Assembly (NCBI RefSeq): GCF_001638985.1
Contig: NW_017265137.1
Span: 2,470,335-2,534,334 of the forward strand
Length of the DNA stretch: 64,000 nucleotides
Direction: 5' to 3'
Source of the DNA: Phycomyces blakesleeanus NRRL 1555(-)
Taxonomy: Eukaryota; Mucoromycota; Mucoromycetes; Mucorales; Phycomycetaceae
This document shows, piece by piece, positions 22,772 to 35,275 of the stretch. The position numbers and the translations under genes are program-made. Position 1 is the stretch's first letter; each line of letters starts with the position of its first letter. Below the pieces are notes generated by a model that saw nothing but the letters and a program-made list of their open reading frames with translations, was not told the DNA's origin and ran no database searches.

Positions 22772-23788
22772 TTAGATAGTAAGAATCCAAGATGCCGCAC
22801 ACCCTGTGCCAATCAAGATGGCAGATAGTTGAATTGCGTGTGGTTCGGATACAATATCTTTATCGGAACCACAGTTTCGGTGCTCATTCCAACCCCAAGC
22901 AAGCACTTGATGGCCTTGAATAGCAAGGGTGTGCTCCGACCCGCACGAAACGTGGGAAACGTTGCTTAGGTTTTTTAATTGGCTGTGGTTATTTCTACCC
23001 CACATGACTAATTGTCCTTGACAATCCAACGAAGCACTGTGGTGCCACCCAGCAGAGATGCTCACGATGGGGTTTTTATAGATTTCTGAGTTATCATGCC
23101 CTCCAACTTGTCCATATTTGTTAGATCCAAGTCCATGAACTGACCCGCTTTTACCAAGAAGAAGTGTATGTATATGCCCGCATGCTATTTGAGTGACAGG
23201 TTCGCCGGTTGGTATTTTTTGCGGAAGGTAAATATCCTTTGGCATCTTATTCAATGATCCAATCTGACCATGTCGTCCCCAACCCCACCCATAAACATTT
23301 CCTTGATTATCCAATGCAATAGCGTGACGCCAGCCGCAATCAACTTTGACGATATTTTCCATGGTTCCAATGCGTAAAAGACTATCAAAAGATCCACCTT
23401 CCTCAAGTTCGCCGTATTTAGCGGTGCCAAAACCATACACATATCCCTCTGTGCTCACAAGAAGCGTAAAAGACCAACCACAGGCAACATCACACCAGGT
23501 ATGTTCACCGAATACAGCTGGTTCGTGGTAACGCACCCATTGAGATCCTAGCACTTCACCGTGCTCTGAGTCAAGTTCTCTCTGTCTTGCTTCTCCTTGT
23601 TGTCCTAGTCCAGACAACAAAACTCGGCCGCTTTGTAGTAAGACAGCAGAGTGATTGCCACCGCCTGTGACTTTGATGATCTTGTCATCAAATGGAATCC
23701 CATGGCATTCTTCAGGTACTTGTAAGTCTTTGCGATGGCCTACGCCCAGTTGTCCATTCCCATTAGATCCAAAAGCATACAATGGCAT
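22772..23788 (-). CDS. RCC1-repeat protein, ATS1-like
   Basis: A single-exon gene of 338 residues, matching yeast Ats1 in length and ends: MPLYAFGSNGNGQLG at the start, LAWGWNEHRNCG and TGCAASWIL at the end. It is a seven-bladed propeller of RCC1 repeats (GGGNHSAVL, ACGWSFTLL, CGWRHAIAL, ACGHIHTLL, SAGWHHSASL, SCGSEHTLAI). In yeast Ats1 takes part in diphthamide and tRNA wobble-uridine modification with Kti11/Dph3; that role is transferred from the family. A general RCC1 chromatin GEF is less likely because of the size and lack of the longer N-terminus. The gene has no intron, unlike most neighbours. Confidence 0.85.
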   Translation of the reverse strand: MPLYAFGSNGNGQLGVGHRKDLQVPEECHGIPFDDKIIKVTGGGNHSAVLLQSGRVLLSGLGQQGEARQRELDSEHGEVLGSQWVRYHEPAVFGEHTWCDVACGWSFTLLVSTEGYVYGFGTAKYGELEEGGSFDSLLRIGTMENIVKVDCGWRHAIALDNQGNVYGWGWGRHGQIGSLNKMPKDIYLPQKIPTGEPVTQIACGHIHTLLLGKSGSVHGLGSNKYGQVGGHDNSEIYKNPIVSISAGWHHSASLDCQGQLVMWGRNNHSQLKNLSNVSHVSCGSEHTLAIQGHQVLAWGWNEHRNCGSDKDIVSEPHAIQLSAILIGTGCAASWILTI

Positions 23789-24447
23789 AGTCAGAGTACA
23801 CGCTACATTAATATTTTCTTTTTTTTACTTGCTCTGAAGTTCGCGGAGTTATAACCAAATATGAATGATAGGAACAAGACACTTTTATTTAATGATTTGG
23901 GCACCTACTAGGGGACTTCAGGACCTTGATGTTTTTAAACTTTAATTTCGGCACTTTAATTACTTGGTTAATTGGCTAAAATCAATTGAGAAAATAGGAA
24001 AACTTAAAAATACCGGTTATCATTGGATATATATTAAACCTCAAACATTAAAGTTTCAATTTTTTTAATAGCTGCTGAACTCTCATTATTTTTAATTATG
24101 CTGCCACTCTAAGCAGTAAATTATAGGGTGCCCACAAGTTTTTATTTTTTCAAAAGACTATAAGAGCTTATATATATAATTTTTGAAGGGTCTGAATTTT
24201 AAGTTTAAGTAACTAAAGCTCGCTGCTTATGCAAAACAAGTAATTAAATATGTCTAACTGTTCAATGAAGCATCCACCATATCGGTTACACTTGAAAGCC
24301 AGTAGAGTTGCCCCTGGTACCGCCTCATTTTCTGGTCGTGACTTGTCCTCGGACCGCATTGAAGTGGCTTAGCCCCCTGGGCAAGAAGAAAACCTGTCAA
24401 CAGGAACTGACTGGTTTAACGTCCATCGCCTCCCGACACTTCAAAGC
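23789..24447. promoter_or_regulatory. Divergent promoter region, ATS1-like / OXA1
   Basis: AT-rich DNA for the first 450 bp, then a GC-richer stretch from about 24,265 that probably includes the OXA1 leader. It contains an upstream reading frame (24,265-24,372). No specific factor site was recognised. Confidence 0.4.
24265..24372 (+). other. Upstream reading frame in the OXA1 leader
   Basis: An ATG at 24,265 opens a 35-codon frame (MKHPPYRLHLK...) closed by TAG at 24,370-24,372, 75 bp before the OXA1 start. Its base composition is coding-like. It would act as a uORF only if transcription starts upstream of it, which is not known. Confidence 0.35.
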
Positions 24448-25935
24448 ATGATGATTGGAGCCTCCAGACGCATTGTGCTCAAGAGGTAGACAGGAGAATG
24501 CATTTTAAATTAAGAAAAAAAAGAATACTAATAGACTTTTTTAACAGCACTCTGGCCAGCATTCGTGTCAGCGCACCTTCAGCACGCTTGGTAAGTCCAA
24601 CTTTGAGACAAAGAGAATGAGACTATTGAGACCCAGCTCTAGTTCTCTTCTGGATATGCAAGTGTCCTACAGACTCCCAAGCGCTCTCAATTGTTTGGTC
24701 TGATTACAAAGGCGTCCCAAAATAATGGCACACGCGCTGGAGGAGCTGCTTTGTTACATCATGCTAACGTCCGTAGCTATGCCACCAACACCGAAGACGC
24801 CATCCCCGCCGAAAAGTCGGAATCACTCCAGGTCCTCGAATCTGTCGAACCTACAAAGGCTGCCGAGGTTTCTAGTACTTCCGCTGGAGAGACATTGATG
24901 ACTGACGCCACTAGCGCCCCTGCTCAAACCGCCTTGGATCAGATCGCACAGACTTCAAGCGAAAGCATTATCCAGACAGCTGCACAGTTGGGAGATTTCA
25001 AGGCAATGGGATTGTGCAATTTTACACCCGTAGGTGGACTTGAGGCTATGTTAGAGGCTATTCATGTATACAGTGGCCTTCCCTGGTGGGGATCCATTGC
25101 TGTAGCTACCATTGTTGTTCGTCTTGCACTTCTTCCTCTCATGATCAAGATCCAGCGCAACAATGCCAGACTTATGAATATCAATCCTGATGTGACTCGT
25201 ATCATGGCTAACCTTAAGGCCGCTCAGGCACAGGGTGATTCAATGGCAACTGGAAAGTATACACACGAGATCCAGGATCTTTTCAAGAAGAACGAATGTC
25301 ACCCTATGAAGTCCCTTGCTCTCCCCATTGTTCAGATGCCCGTCATGATTTCTTTCTTCATGGCCCTTAGAGCAATGGCAGAACTTCCTGTTCCTGGAAT
25401 GCATGATGGTGGTATGCTGTGGTTCACCGATCTTGCTGACAAGGATCCCTACTATATTCTTCCTGTTGTCAGTGCTGCCGGTGTTATGGCCGTGTTGGAG
25501 GCTGGTACCGAGGCTGGTGCTGCTAACCCCCAGAGCAAGGGTATGAAGAACCTCTTCCGTGGTTTGACCGTTGTTATGGTTCCTTTTACCGCATGGATGC
25601 CAAGTGTAGGTTTAGGAGATAGACGTAACAGAGATTATGTATTTTACGAAGCTAATCCATTGTTGAATTCATAGGCTGTCTTTGTGTACTGGGTTACATC
25701 CAACGCCTTTTCTATTTTCCAGATTCTTGGTTTGAAGAACCAAAGCGTCAGAAATGTATTGAACATTCCTAAATTGGTAAAGCCTCCAGCAGAGCTCCAG
25801 AAAGACACCAAGGGTTTCTTTGAAAACTTTAAGGAGCAACAAGTTCTCCATGAGAAGTCTGAGAAGGAACGTGTTCTTCGTGAGCGTCAACAAGCAGCAG
25901 CCATGGCACGAAGAGCCTCCAAGCGCCGTTTCTAA
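24448..25935 (+). CDS. OXA1: Mitochondrial inner-membrane insertase OXA1
   Basis: It inserts mitochondrially made and some imported proteins into the inner membrane. Exons 24,448-24,485, 24,548-24,590, 24,673-25,605 and 25,675-25,935 give 424 residues. The N-terminus is a typical presequence (MMIGASRRIVLK, many Arg/Lys/Ser, no acids, then RSYATN). The YidC/Oxa1 core begins at PWWGSIAVATIVVRLALLPLMIKIQR, continues with PIVQMPVMISFFMALR and ends with the last hairpin AVFVYWVTSNAFSIFQ. The final intron lies exactly before that last segment: PSAVFVYW is restored by splicing 25,606-25,674. A charged C-terminal helix (about the last 60 residues, EKERVLRERQQ) would bind mitoribosomes, as in yeast. 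Confidence 0.95.
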
Positions 25936-28383
25936 ACATAAACTGGAGTATAGTGCTTCCCCATTTTTTAATTGAAATAGATCCTTCTTAATTTACCATT
26001 TTCACAAAACAAAATAAAACTGTAGACATTCATTATACATGTATAAAACACATATATGAATCATAGTCATTATATATTAATAGCCGTTAACGTATATTTT
26101 CTCGCTAAATATTATATATATAATCTTATAAGAATAATCGACAGAACTCGAAAACTAATACACGCGCATGTATTAATGGTGTAAATCTGCTATATACAGC
26201 TTTAGATTTGCAGAGACTAGCCACAAAATAAAAACAATAGCTTATTATGTAGAATTCATATGTGCAGTTCTATTTACATTTATCTCATTAAGATATAATA
26301 CATAATTGTTACGTAGTGCTAAGTAGCCTTGTTGAATATCATTTGGTGAAGAGGGACTCAACACGCAATAACTTAAATTAATGTTCATTACTCTACCCAT
26401 CTGTTCAATCAACTGAATAAATTTTTAAATGTACGCGGTTACCAAATATTAAAGTTTTACTCAGGTACAACTGTTAATCCAACGGTTAATTCTACCTTTG
26501 ATATTCCTCGAAATTCTTGTATCTTACAAGCTGTACTGTTAATCTATACTCTATACAACATTAAAATTCGTTATGTGTGTGGGTGCATTAATACATGTAT
26601 TTTTTAATATAAAGTATGTTTAGCATATAATAAAAATATGCCGATAAATATCTTTTGCGCGCCAAAGAAAATCTCTCACTCACTCACTTTCACTTATATA
26701 AAATAAATTATGTACCTTATTACATAATGACACTTTGAATACTAGCAATAATAAGTCACGTACAAACATGCTTCATAGTGTATTGCCTTTAAAGTTTATT
26801 AAAGATACTACGAGTTTAATATCGAGAGTATCTTTCTCTTGGTTACCATCCAGAATAGTCAAAACTAACACCGACTGTCCGCCAAGAACAAAGACCGAAT
26901 TATCGAAACTCTGAAGCACCGCTGCATGAACCAAGATATATTCCGCTAGAAATCAGTGACACAACTTCTGTTCCAGGAATGGAGCACAAGAGCTATACAA
27001 GGTCCGTGCCAGCAAAACCCAGGAGTACATTTGATTCTATTTTTTTTTTTATTTCTTACCTTAGACTCATACTCTTTATATAGACACTGATATTACTACT
27101 TGATACTTGTACTACATCAAAACAGTATGTAAAGTCAAAGTACTCTAAATAAATTTATGAAATTAGAATTAAATAGACCATATCGACGGCCATCATAATT
27201 TCTATAATCCACCAAATCAATCAAGAGTAAAGAAAAAACGTATTTAACTACCATAGACTAGCCTATCTAATTCTAGTTAACAACAATATCACATCCCTGA
27301 AAGTGTATCTTATTTAAACAGATGTCTATTATACTTTAAAGAATTACTTAAAAAAGTATCATTTTGTTACAAATGACAAATTAAATGCAGAAAATCAGCC
27401 ATGTAAATTGTTATTGCGTGTGTAAGTAATCTAGTAGCACACATTGCGATCCAATATCTAAACGTTGTTTTATGTTGATTGCGGCAATGTTAATCAAAGC
27501 ATCTATTTTTTTCACTCTAAAAAACTGTTATTAATGAAAATTGGATATTTGCATCACATAGCCATGTTTGATGCCAACCTTTCCTCAGGGAATACACCTA
27601 AAGAAAGATTGGAAATCCGTGATTTTCTTCTAGAACGTAAAACTGCCTGGCGTTTATTAATTTCAGTCAATGTCTGTTCTACAGCTAGGGGACAAATGTT
27701 CACGGAGACCTCGATATTCTCACCACAGATCCATGTTGTTTAAATGTCGAATAGTAAAACTTGTGTACCAAAAAAAAACCTTACTGTGGATTTCATATAT
27801 TCTCATCATATATCACATAGTTATATTAAGTTAGTAGCTGTAATTATCCAAAAGAAATTATTATGAATTTCTTTATTTCTTGTAGCGTTTTATAATTTGA
27901 ATCTTGTCATGCCTTATCTAATTAACAACAACAATTATGAGAAGACGAACATTTCTCTACAAACTAAGTACATCACAATCAGAATGTGGAAGGATATTAA
28001 AAACAAGTTCTTTGAAAAGGAAAGAGGCTACAGTAGGATCTTCAACAACAACAAAAAAGACATTCTATACAAAATATATTTCTTAAAATCTTGCATTGAT
28101 TGATTAGATATTCATGCTACTTTATCGCCTCAAGTTTAAATAATACAACCTCTCGCCTAAAGATTCCCCTCTCCTGCCTTTTCTACCACTTCTTTTGTTT
28201 GTCAAAAGAATGAAATGTTGGTGCTTGTTTTTCAAAAGAGCACCAAGATAGTCCGTTTTGTTGTGTTTATGCTAGGATGAAAATGTATATATATTAAAAG
28301 AAAAGGTGGATTGATAAAGAGAAAGAGATTACAAAAAGGAATATATATATAAAAAAGGTAGAATTATTATTCTTTTTTCTTTT
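25936..28383. other. Long AT-rich convergent intergenic region
   Basis: The 3' flank of OXA1 lies at the left and that of ACC1 at the right. A GC-richer island at about 26,845-27,035 and a 68-residue frame at 27,537-27,743 (MKIGYLHHIAMFDAN...) stand out, but neither matches a family I know; they may be relics. The rest is AT-rich. Confidence 0.45.
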
Positions 28384-31300
28384 CTACTGTGAGAGGGATC
28401 CGCTCAAGAACTCCAATTTCCGGAGAACAGACTTGCGTTCCTCAGCAGACATGCTTTCCAAAATCTTTCCAAAACCATCAACAACGGCTTCCTTATCAAC
28501 AGCACCCAGGGATGCAACGTGTTCTCTAAGAGCCTCGGATCTAAGCTTGCTGATGCGCTGCTTGATAAGCTCGGCACGCTTCTCGAACCACTCAGAGACC
28601 TGTTCATCGCCATTCTTCCAGTCCTCAACAAGGCTGTTGGTGTCAGCCAAGAACCACTGTTCAAGGTGAGAGCACATCTTGTTGCGCTCCATCTTACCCT
28701 TGGTGGCAGCAGAAATCTCGCGGATGGCGTACTCCTCAAAGAGGCGACGACGGACACGCCAGAAGAAGTACTTACGGGCATGGCGCCATTCGATGGGGCG
28801 GCGAATGACGTTCTTGGCAGACATACGGCCAACACGATCGTGAAGATCGGCAAACTGGACAGCAATCTGCTGGTACACGGGCATAAGCTCTTGCTCGCGG
28901 GCTTCCAAAAGACGCTTGGCATCCTCTTTCTTGTCTGCACTGGCCTCTTCGAACTCACGCTTGAGAGTAGCGTAACGCTCATCAAGACGAGCCATGGTAG
29001 CCAAAAGCTGGGGCTTTCTGTACTTGATCTCTACAATACCTTCGGGCTCAAGAACACCACCACGTGCGAGGTTGTCGGCATACATCTCCATCATGTCCTC
29101 ATTGATGGTGGGGTCAACGACTACCCAAGCACCACCACGCAACTCACCGTTGGGGATAATGTAAACGAAAACGGGCTGCTTGTAGTTGGAGAGAGCATCA
29201 ACAATCTGGGCACCATACTTGAGAACTTCGTGGTACATATCACGCTGACCACCAGAGAAACCACGCCAGTTGGCAAAGATCATCAAAGGAAGCTGCTCAC
29301 CCTTGTTGAAATCGTTAATAGCCTGAGCAGTCTTGTAGGCAGAGTTGGGGTACCAGACACCACCAGCCTCCATGAAGACCTGTTCGGTAGAATCTGCGTT
29401 GGCAGGATCGGCAGGAACAATGTTCTCAACGGTACGAGACTCGACAGCAACAACACCCATGGGAATACCACCAAGACGAGCACGACCGACAACAACAGTA
29501 CGAGCCCAGCCGCTCAGGGTTTCAACAAAAGAGTCGTGATCAAAGAAACCACTGAGCCACTTGCCGTTCTCCTGTTTACCGGCCAAGAACAGACGGGGGT
29601 CAGATGGACCCTTGGGGGGCATGTACTCAATCTCACGGTCAACGGGGTCAAGGCCAACACGCATCAGGACTGGGGCACCACGAACTTCAGGAACATAGGA
29701 CAACCACTGAGCAATCTTTTCGATACCCTGCAAATCGTTCTCGGCAGTCAAGTGAGACACACCATTCTTGTACATGATCTGAGTACCACCCAACTGGAGG
29801 TTGGAAGTGTAGACTTCACGACCAAGAACCTTGTTGAGAGCGGGAGCACCGGTGAGGATAATGGGCTGACCTTCATTCTGAACGGTACGCTGACCAAGAC
29901 GGACAAGGTAAGCACCAATACCAACAGAGCGACATGTCACAAGAGTGATGGTGAAAATATCATCGTAAGCACGGGAAGTAGCACCAGCAATGCGGCCGGA
30001 TCCACGCAAGTTCTCAACACCAATACCATCCATCTGACCAATAATATCGGTAATCTTCATACGCTTCTCACCCTCTTCTTCGATTTCCTCAACCAAAACA
30101 CTCTCGAGCTGGTTGGTCTGCTTGAGCAAGATGTACTCCTTGGGAGACAGGTAGAGGTACTTGAAGCCAGCAGAGGGGTTGGCATTATCCTTCCAGGCGG
30201 CTCTGAACTGGCCGATGAGTTCGTCAGCAAGACCGATACGGGCACCAGAGTTGGCAGAAAGGTAGATGCGGGGAAGACCCAATTCACGAGCCAATTCGGA
30301 AGCCTTGAAGAAGACAGTATCTTCCTCTACACCGAAAGAACCGATCTTGAAAGTGATGTCGTTAGCAATAGCAATTACACGACGACCGCGGGGGTACTCT
30401 GGTGTACGGAGGGTGAGGATCCAGGCGACCATACCAACGGTGTTAGTTCCGGGTGCGCGGTCGATCTCCTGCAGAACCTCGTCCTCGTCCAATACAAGCT
30501 CCTTGGCTTCAACGACCTGGCTGGGGCACTTGAGGTTGCTGTCCTTCTTGATGGCAAGAGCCCACTGGTTGTGAAGGGCCTGACGGAAGAGTTCGGGGAA
30601 GTCATACACGTAAGTAGTACCCATAAGATGAGCCTTGTAACGGCGAGGCTGGAGCCACTCCTTGGTAGGGTAAGGTGTGGAAAGAGACTGCATGTGCATG
30701 GCACCGGGGATCTTGCCAACAGACTTGAGGACCCATCCGTTCTTCTCGGTCTTGACTTCCTGGTAGACATCCATCTTCAAGATAAAACCAGAAACGTTGT
30801 CGACAGTGAAACGCAGAGGAATGATAGGAGCATCAGGACGCTTAGACTGGATGTTGAAACGGATTTCAGCACCTGTCACACGGAGCTTCCAGAGACGCTT
30901 GCCATGGCGGTCGATAAAGTCCTTAAGAGCGTGCTGGACCTCATCAGCTTCAATAGCAAATGTGGGGATGAAGTTGATAAACAAGTGGTTGCAGTCAGAG
31001 TTCTTGTATTCGTGGCTAACAATCTCAAGAGTATCAAGAATGTCGTTCAACAGACGGTCACTCTCAGAGATAAGATAATCAGCAGTGCGCATCGAGTTCT
31101 TGACACGGCCAGGACGGACGAGAGCACGGATAAAGAATCGGCAGTCAGAGGGGTTTTCCTTGGCAACAGCATAGTAGACATGCATCTGTCTGTTCTCGAT
31201 GAAACAAGGCTTGATCTCGAAGTTAGACAAACGAGTAAGTTCAAGCTGGTAAGCCATAGCAGGCTCAATGTGGCGAATAGTCTCATCCTCAGTGTAGTTC

Positions 31301-34300
31301 TCGCGCTCACGGAAGGTGTAGTAGTCGGGCCACTGGTTGGGACGGCACACGACCACAGAAAGACGGCGCAAATGAGCCTTGCGGAATTCAGCAGTGTGGC
31401 GGCGGATAAGCTCGGCAACCTTAGGGCGCCAGTAGGCATCATCCTTGTTTACATCGCTGTAGACGGCTACATTGAGAATGTTCTCCATGCGCTCTTCCTT
31501 GGGACCGGAACGCTTCAACATGGGAGGCAAAGGCTCTTCCTCGAAAGCGGTGAGGATACGGGGCAGCTCAGCCTCAAGGTCTTCGAGTGACTTGCAAGCA
31601 GTCATAGCACCTGTACGGATAGGCTCTTCCTCGGTCTTGTTCAACAAGAAGGTCAAGTCAGAGTAAGAGGCCACACGCTGGTCAGAGTTCAAACCGTGAC
31701 CGGCAGTCTGGAGCAAGAATTTCCAGGCAACAATATAAGGTTGACGCTCGAGGTTATAAGCAACATCGAGAATCTTGTAAGCGTGGTAAGAACGACGGCA
31801 GTAAACCTCAATAGCAGCAAGAGCAATATAAGGATCATCATAGTAAAAGAAGTTAGGAAGAACATCGAACACGTTGAACTTGGTGTCAATAAGATCCTTG
31901 AAGACATCCAAGCTGGGGGTTCTGTATTCAACACCGCCACCATAAACACTCTCGGTTACAGAGCTCTTGAGAATCTGGAGCATCTGACCCTGGCGTTCCT
32001 CGTACGAGGGCAACTGGCACAAAATAAGGAACTCACGTGCTCTGAGGGCAACCTTTTGTGTAGCACGACTGTCGATCTCGGAAAGACGCTTGAGAATGGG
32101 TACAAAGTACTTGTCAATGGCACCGCCGGTGGCTGAGGCAGGACCAACGATATCCAAAAGCATAAGGATAAGGTTGTTCTTGACGTTAACCTTGGTGTGG
32201 GAAAGGATGATGCTAAGAATCTTCTCAAGATCGTCCTTGTTCTGGTCACGGAGGGACAGAATGACTTCTTCCTCACGCTGCTGGGTGCTGAAAAGAATCT
32301 CGACGTCGTAGTACTTCTCCATGAGCTCAACGTAGACAGAGTACTCGTACTGCTTCAATCCGTGGCTGTATCTCTCAAACACGGTTGTCAATGGCTCAGT
32401 AGCGGTCTTGTAAGCGTTGACTTCAGAATGGGTAGTAATGTTATCACGAGCAAAGTTCTCGACAATCTTCTGTAATTCGACTGCAGGGAACTCCTTCTTG
32501 GCCTCTGCGCTAGAGGCCTGGAGAGCCTGGAGGGCTTGTTCAAGACGCTGGGGGATACGACCAGAAAGGACAGACATAGTCTGGGTCATGTCAGAGTAAG
32601 GCAACTCAGGGTTACGCAAGATGTCAGTGAGATCCTTGACAACGGTTTGGGCAAGAGCCTGGTTGTCATAACCCTGGAGGATGTACTCGAGGATGTGCTT
32701 GGTGTCTTGGAAACGCTGGATAGGCTTGTCACCGCTGATATAAGGGGGGCCAAAGACGGGAACCTGGCCAGTGAAGGGCAGGGCGTGCTTGACACGGCTG
32801 GGATCATCCAAAGACAGAATACCGATGATATCACCAGCCTCGAGGGTAGCACCGACCTGCTTGATAAACTGAATGTGGCCGTCCTCACCAGCCACAAGGG
32901 GCATGTACATCTTCATGACCTCAATCTCTGCATAGGCCTCACCGGCCTTGACGTGATCACCGTTCTCCAACAACAGACTGACAAGCTTACCGGGCGAAGG
33001 ACTTCTAAGCTGAGTGGGGTCGCTCTCCTTCTCAAGAAGACAGGTCTTGCCATCGATCATGAGACGAGTGGCCTGGACTTCTTCACGAGAGTATGTGGTG
33101 TGGGACTTTCCGCCGATAGATACAAGCAAACCGCCATCAGAAAGGTCTCTAACGCCGACCTGGGTCTTTGTGCCGTTAAGGTAAAGGGTGTAGATGGAGG
33201 GTGCCGAGTGAGTGACGGTGAAGTTGTAGCGGACGTTCTCGTAGATGAAATCAACCGAGAATACAGTCTTGAGAGTGCCCTTTCCTGGGACCTGACCCTT
33301 CTCGAGACACTGCTTGTACTGCTGCCAGCATTCTTGGGAAGCGGAATGGGCTTTTGTGACGGCACCACAGAAGACTGCGAGCATACAATCGGGACGTTCT
33401 GCGGTGAGCTTCTTGGTGATCAGCATATCGAGCCATCCGGTGTTGATTGTGTTCTCCTCGAAATCGGGGGTCTCCAAAAGACGGATAATGTACTCAACAG
33501 TTGTTCTAAAGTCACCACGGATAGAAAGCTCTTTGAGTGCAATAACCATGTTTTTGCGAGCCTGCTGACGGTTTTCACCATAGGCGAAGATGTGACCGAA
33601 CTGAGAATCGGCATACTCGTGCAGACCACCGGCAGATACAACAGAAAAGTAACCCCAGACGTTTGTGCTTGATCTAAAGTTAAGTTCCTGCATGATACCT
33701 GAAGAAGGCTTGAAGCCAGCATCTGGGTTCTCAGCTGTGATACGGACAGCAATGACGTGACCCTTGGGAACAGGACGACGGGTGCTCTGGAGAGAGGTTG
33801 GGCTAGAGAACTCGAAATCGATCTCGGATCCACTGTTGGGCTGAACGCCATAGAGAACACGGATATCCTTGATTCTGTGGAGAGGGATACCCATTGCAAT
33901 CTGGAGCTGGGCAGCAGGCAGGTTGACGCCTGAGACCATTTCAGTTGTAGGATGCTCGACCTGGAGACGGGGGTTCAATTCGAGGAAGTAGAACTGCTCG
34001 TCGTGGTGGCTGTAGAGGTACTCGACAGTACCTGCAGACACGTAACCGACCAATTTGGCGAGACGGACTGCAGCCTTTTCCATCTGCTCAAAGACGTCGG
34101 GCTTGGCGATTGTTACTGGTGCTTCTTCGATAATCTTCTGGTGACGGCGCTGGACAGAGCAATCACGACCGAACAAACTGATGGCGTTACCGTACTGATC
34201 AGCCAACAACTGGACTTCCAAGTGACGTGCGTTACCGGCCAACTTCATGATGAAAATGGGGGAGCCTGGGATTTCACCCTGAACCTGGGCAAAGCACTGT

Positions 34301-35275
34301 TTGAAAGTTTCGGGACCGTCGACCTTACGGATACCCTTGCCACCACCACCCTCTGAAGCCTTGATCATGATTGGGTAGCCAATCTTATCTGCTGCAACCA
34401 GACCCTCTTCGGCTGTCTTTACACAAGCACTGGCATATGCTTCTGGGGGTACGACTACGTGTCCATTGGCATCCGCAACAGTATCTGTTACACCGTCGCC
34501 ACTCCAACCCATGGTAGGTACGTTTGCGGATTGTGCGACAATGGTTGATGAAATCTTGTCACCCAAAGAGCGCATTGCAGATGCTGGAGGACCGATAAAG
34601 ACACACTTGTATTTCGATGTTGCCAACATATCAGGTAAGCGTGGGTTTTCTGAAGCATGGCCCCTTTTTGGATACAAGAGCTCGTATAAGTCATTCTTGT
34701 ATTGTACTCACAAACAGAAACACAAACACAAACACAAACAATACACACTATACAATATACACTATAGACACAATTCACGCACTTTATATATTTGTTTTTA
34801 AATCCGTCTATTTTAACTATAATGTTTTACTCACCAGCCAGCCCAAACAGCATGTACACCTGTACGTTCTGCGATATCAACAATTAAATCGACATTTGCG
34901 TAGTTGTTGTTGTTGGAACCGCCAGGTACTTCGACGTAGTTGTCGGCCATACGAATATATTCTGCGTTTGCCTTGAGATCTTCAGGGGTTGCCATGACAG
35001 TGAACTCAATGGCGCGTTCATCACCGAATGTCTCATAAGCCCATTTGCGGACTGATCGGATCTCTTTCATAGCAGCCATGCCGTTATTGGCAATCAGCAC
35101 TTTGCTGATCACTGTGTGTCCCTCAGAAGCCACGACAAAATCTCGAACGGCTCCCTGTGCTGCCTTTTCCACTGAGTTACCACCTATATGTTTATGAAAG
35201 AATTAGTTTTGATTTTGTTTATTTGAAAGGAATCTTACCAAGAAATTGGGGTGGTACGCTGCTATGTTCAACCAT
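28384..35275 (-). CDS. ACC1: Acetyl-CoA carboxylase
   Basis: A multifunctional cytosolic enzyme making malonyl-CoA, the first step of fatty-acid synthesis. Exons 35,239-35,275, 34,835-35,183 and 28,384-34,663 give 2,221 residues; yeast Acc1 has 2,233. The biotin carboxylase domain starts at [20 protein letters not shown] and has the ATP-grasp loop [12 protein letters not shown] and [18 protein letters not shown]. The biotinyl lysine is Lys713 in EVMKM (codon at 32,911-32,913). A central ACC region follows, then the carboxyltransferase halves ([25 protein letters not shown]). Introns are confined to the first 600 bp, the rest being one 6.28-kb exon. Strong third-position bias makes a long antisense frame appear, which is not a gene. 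Confidence 0.98.

Noticed and set aside
28519..31590. A 1,023-codon frame on the plus strand inside ACC1
   Set aside because: It is exactly antisense to conserved acetyl-CoA carboxylase sequence. Strong third-position bias (few A-ending Leu/Ser codons) removes stops from the opposite strand. Its translation is low-complexity and matches no family.
32536..33672. A 378-codon plus-strand frame inside ACC1
   Set aside because: The same antisense effect of ACC1 codon bias; no start context, intron pattern or family support.
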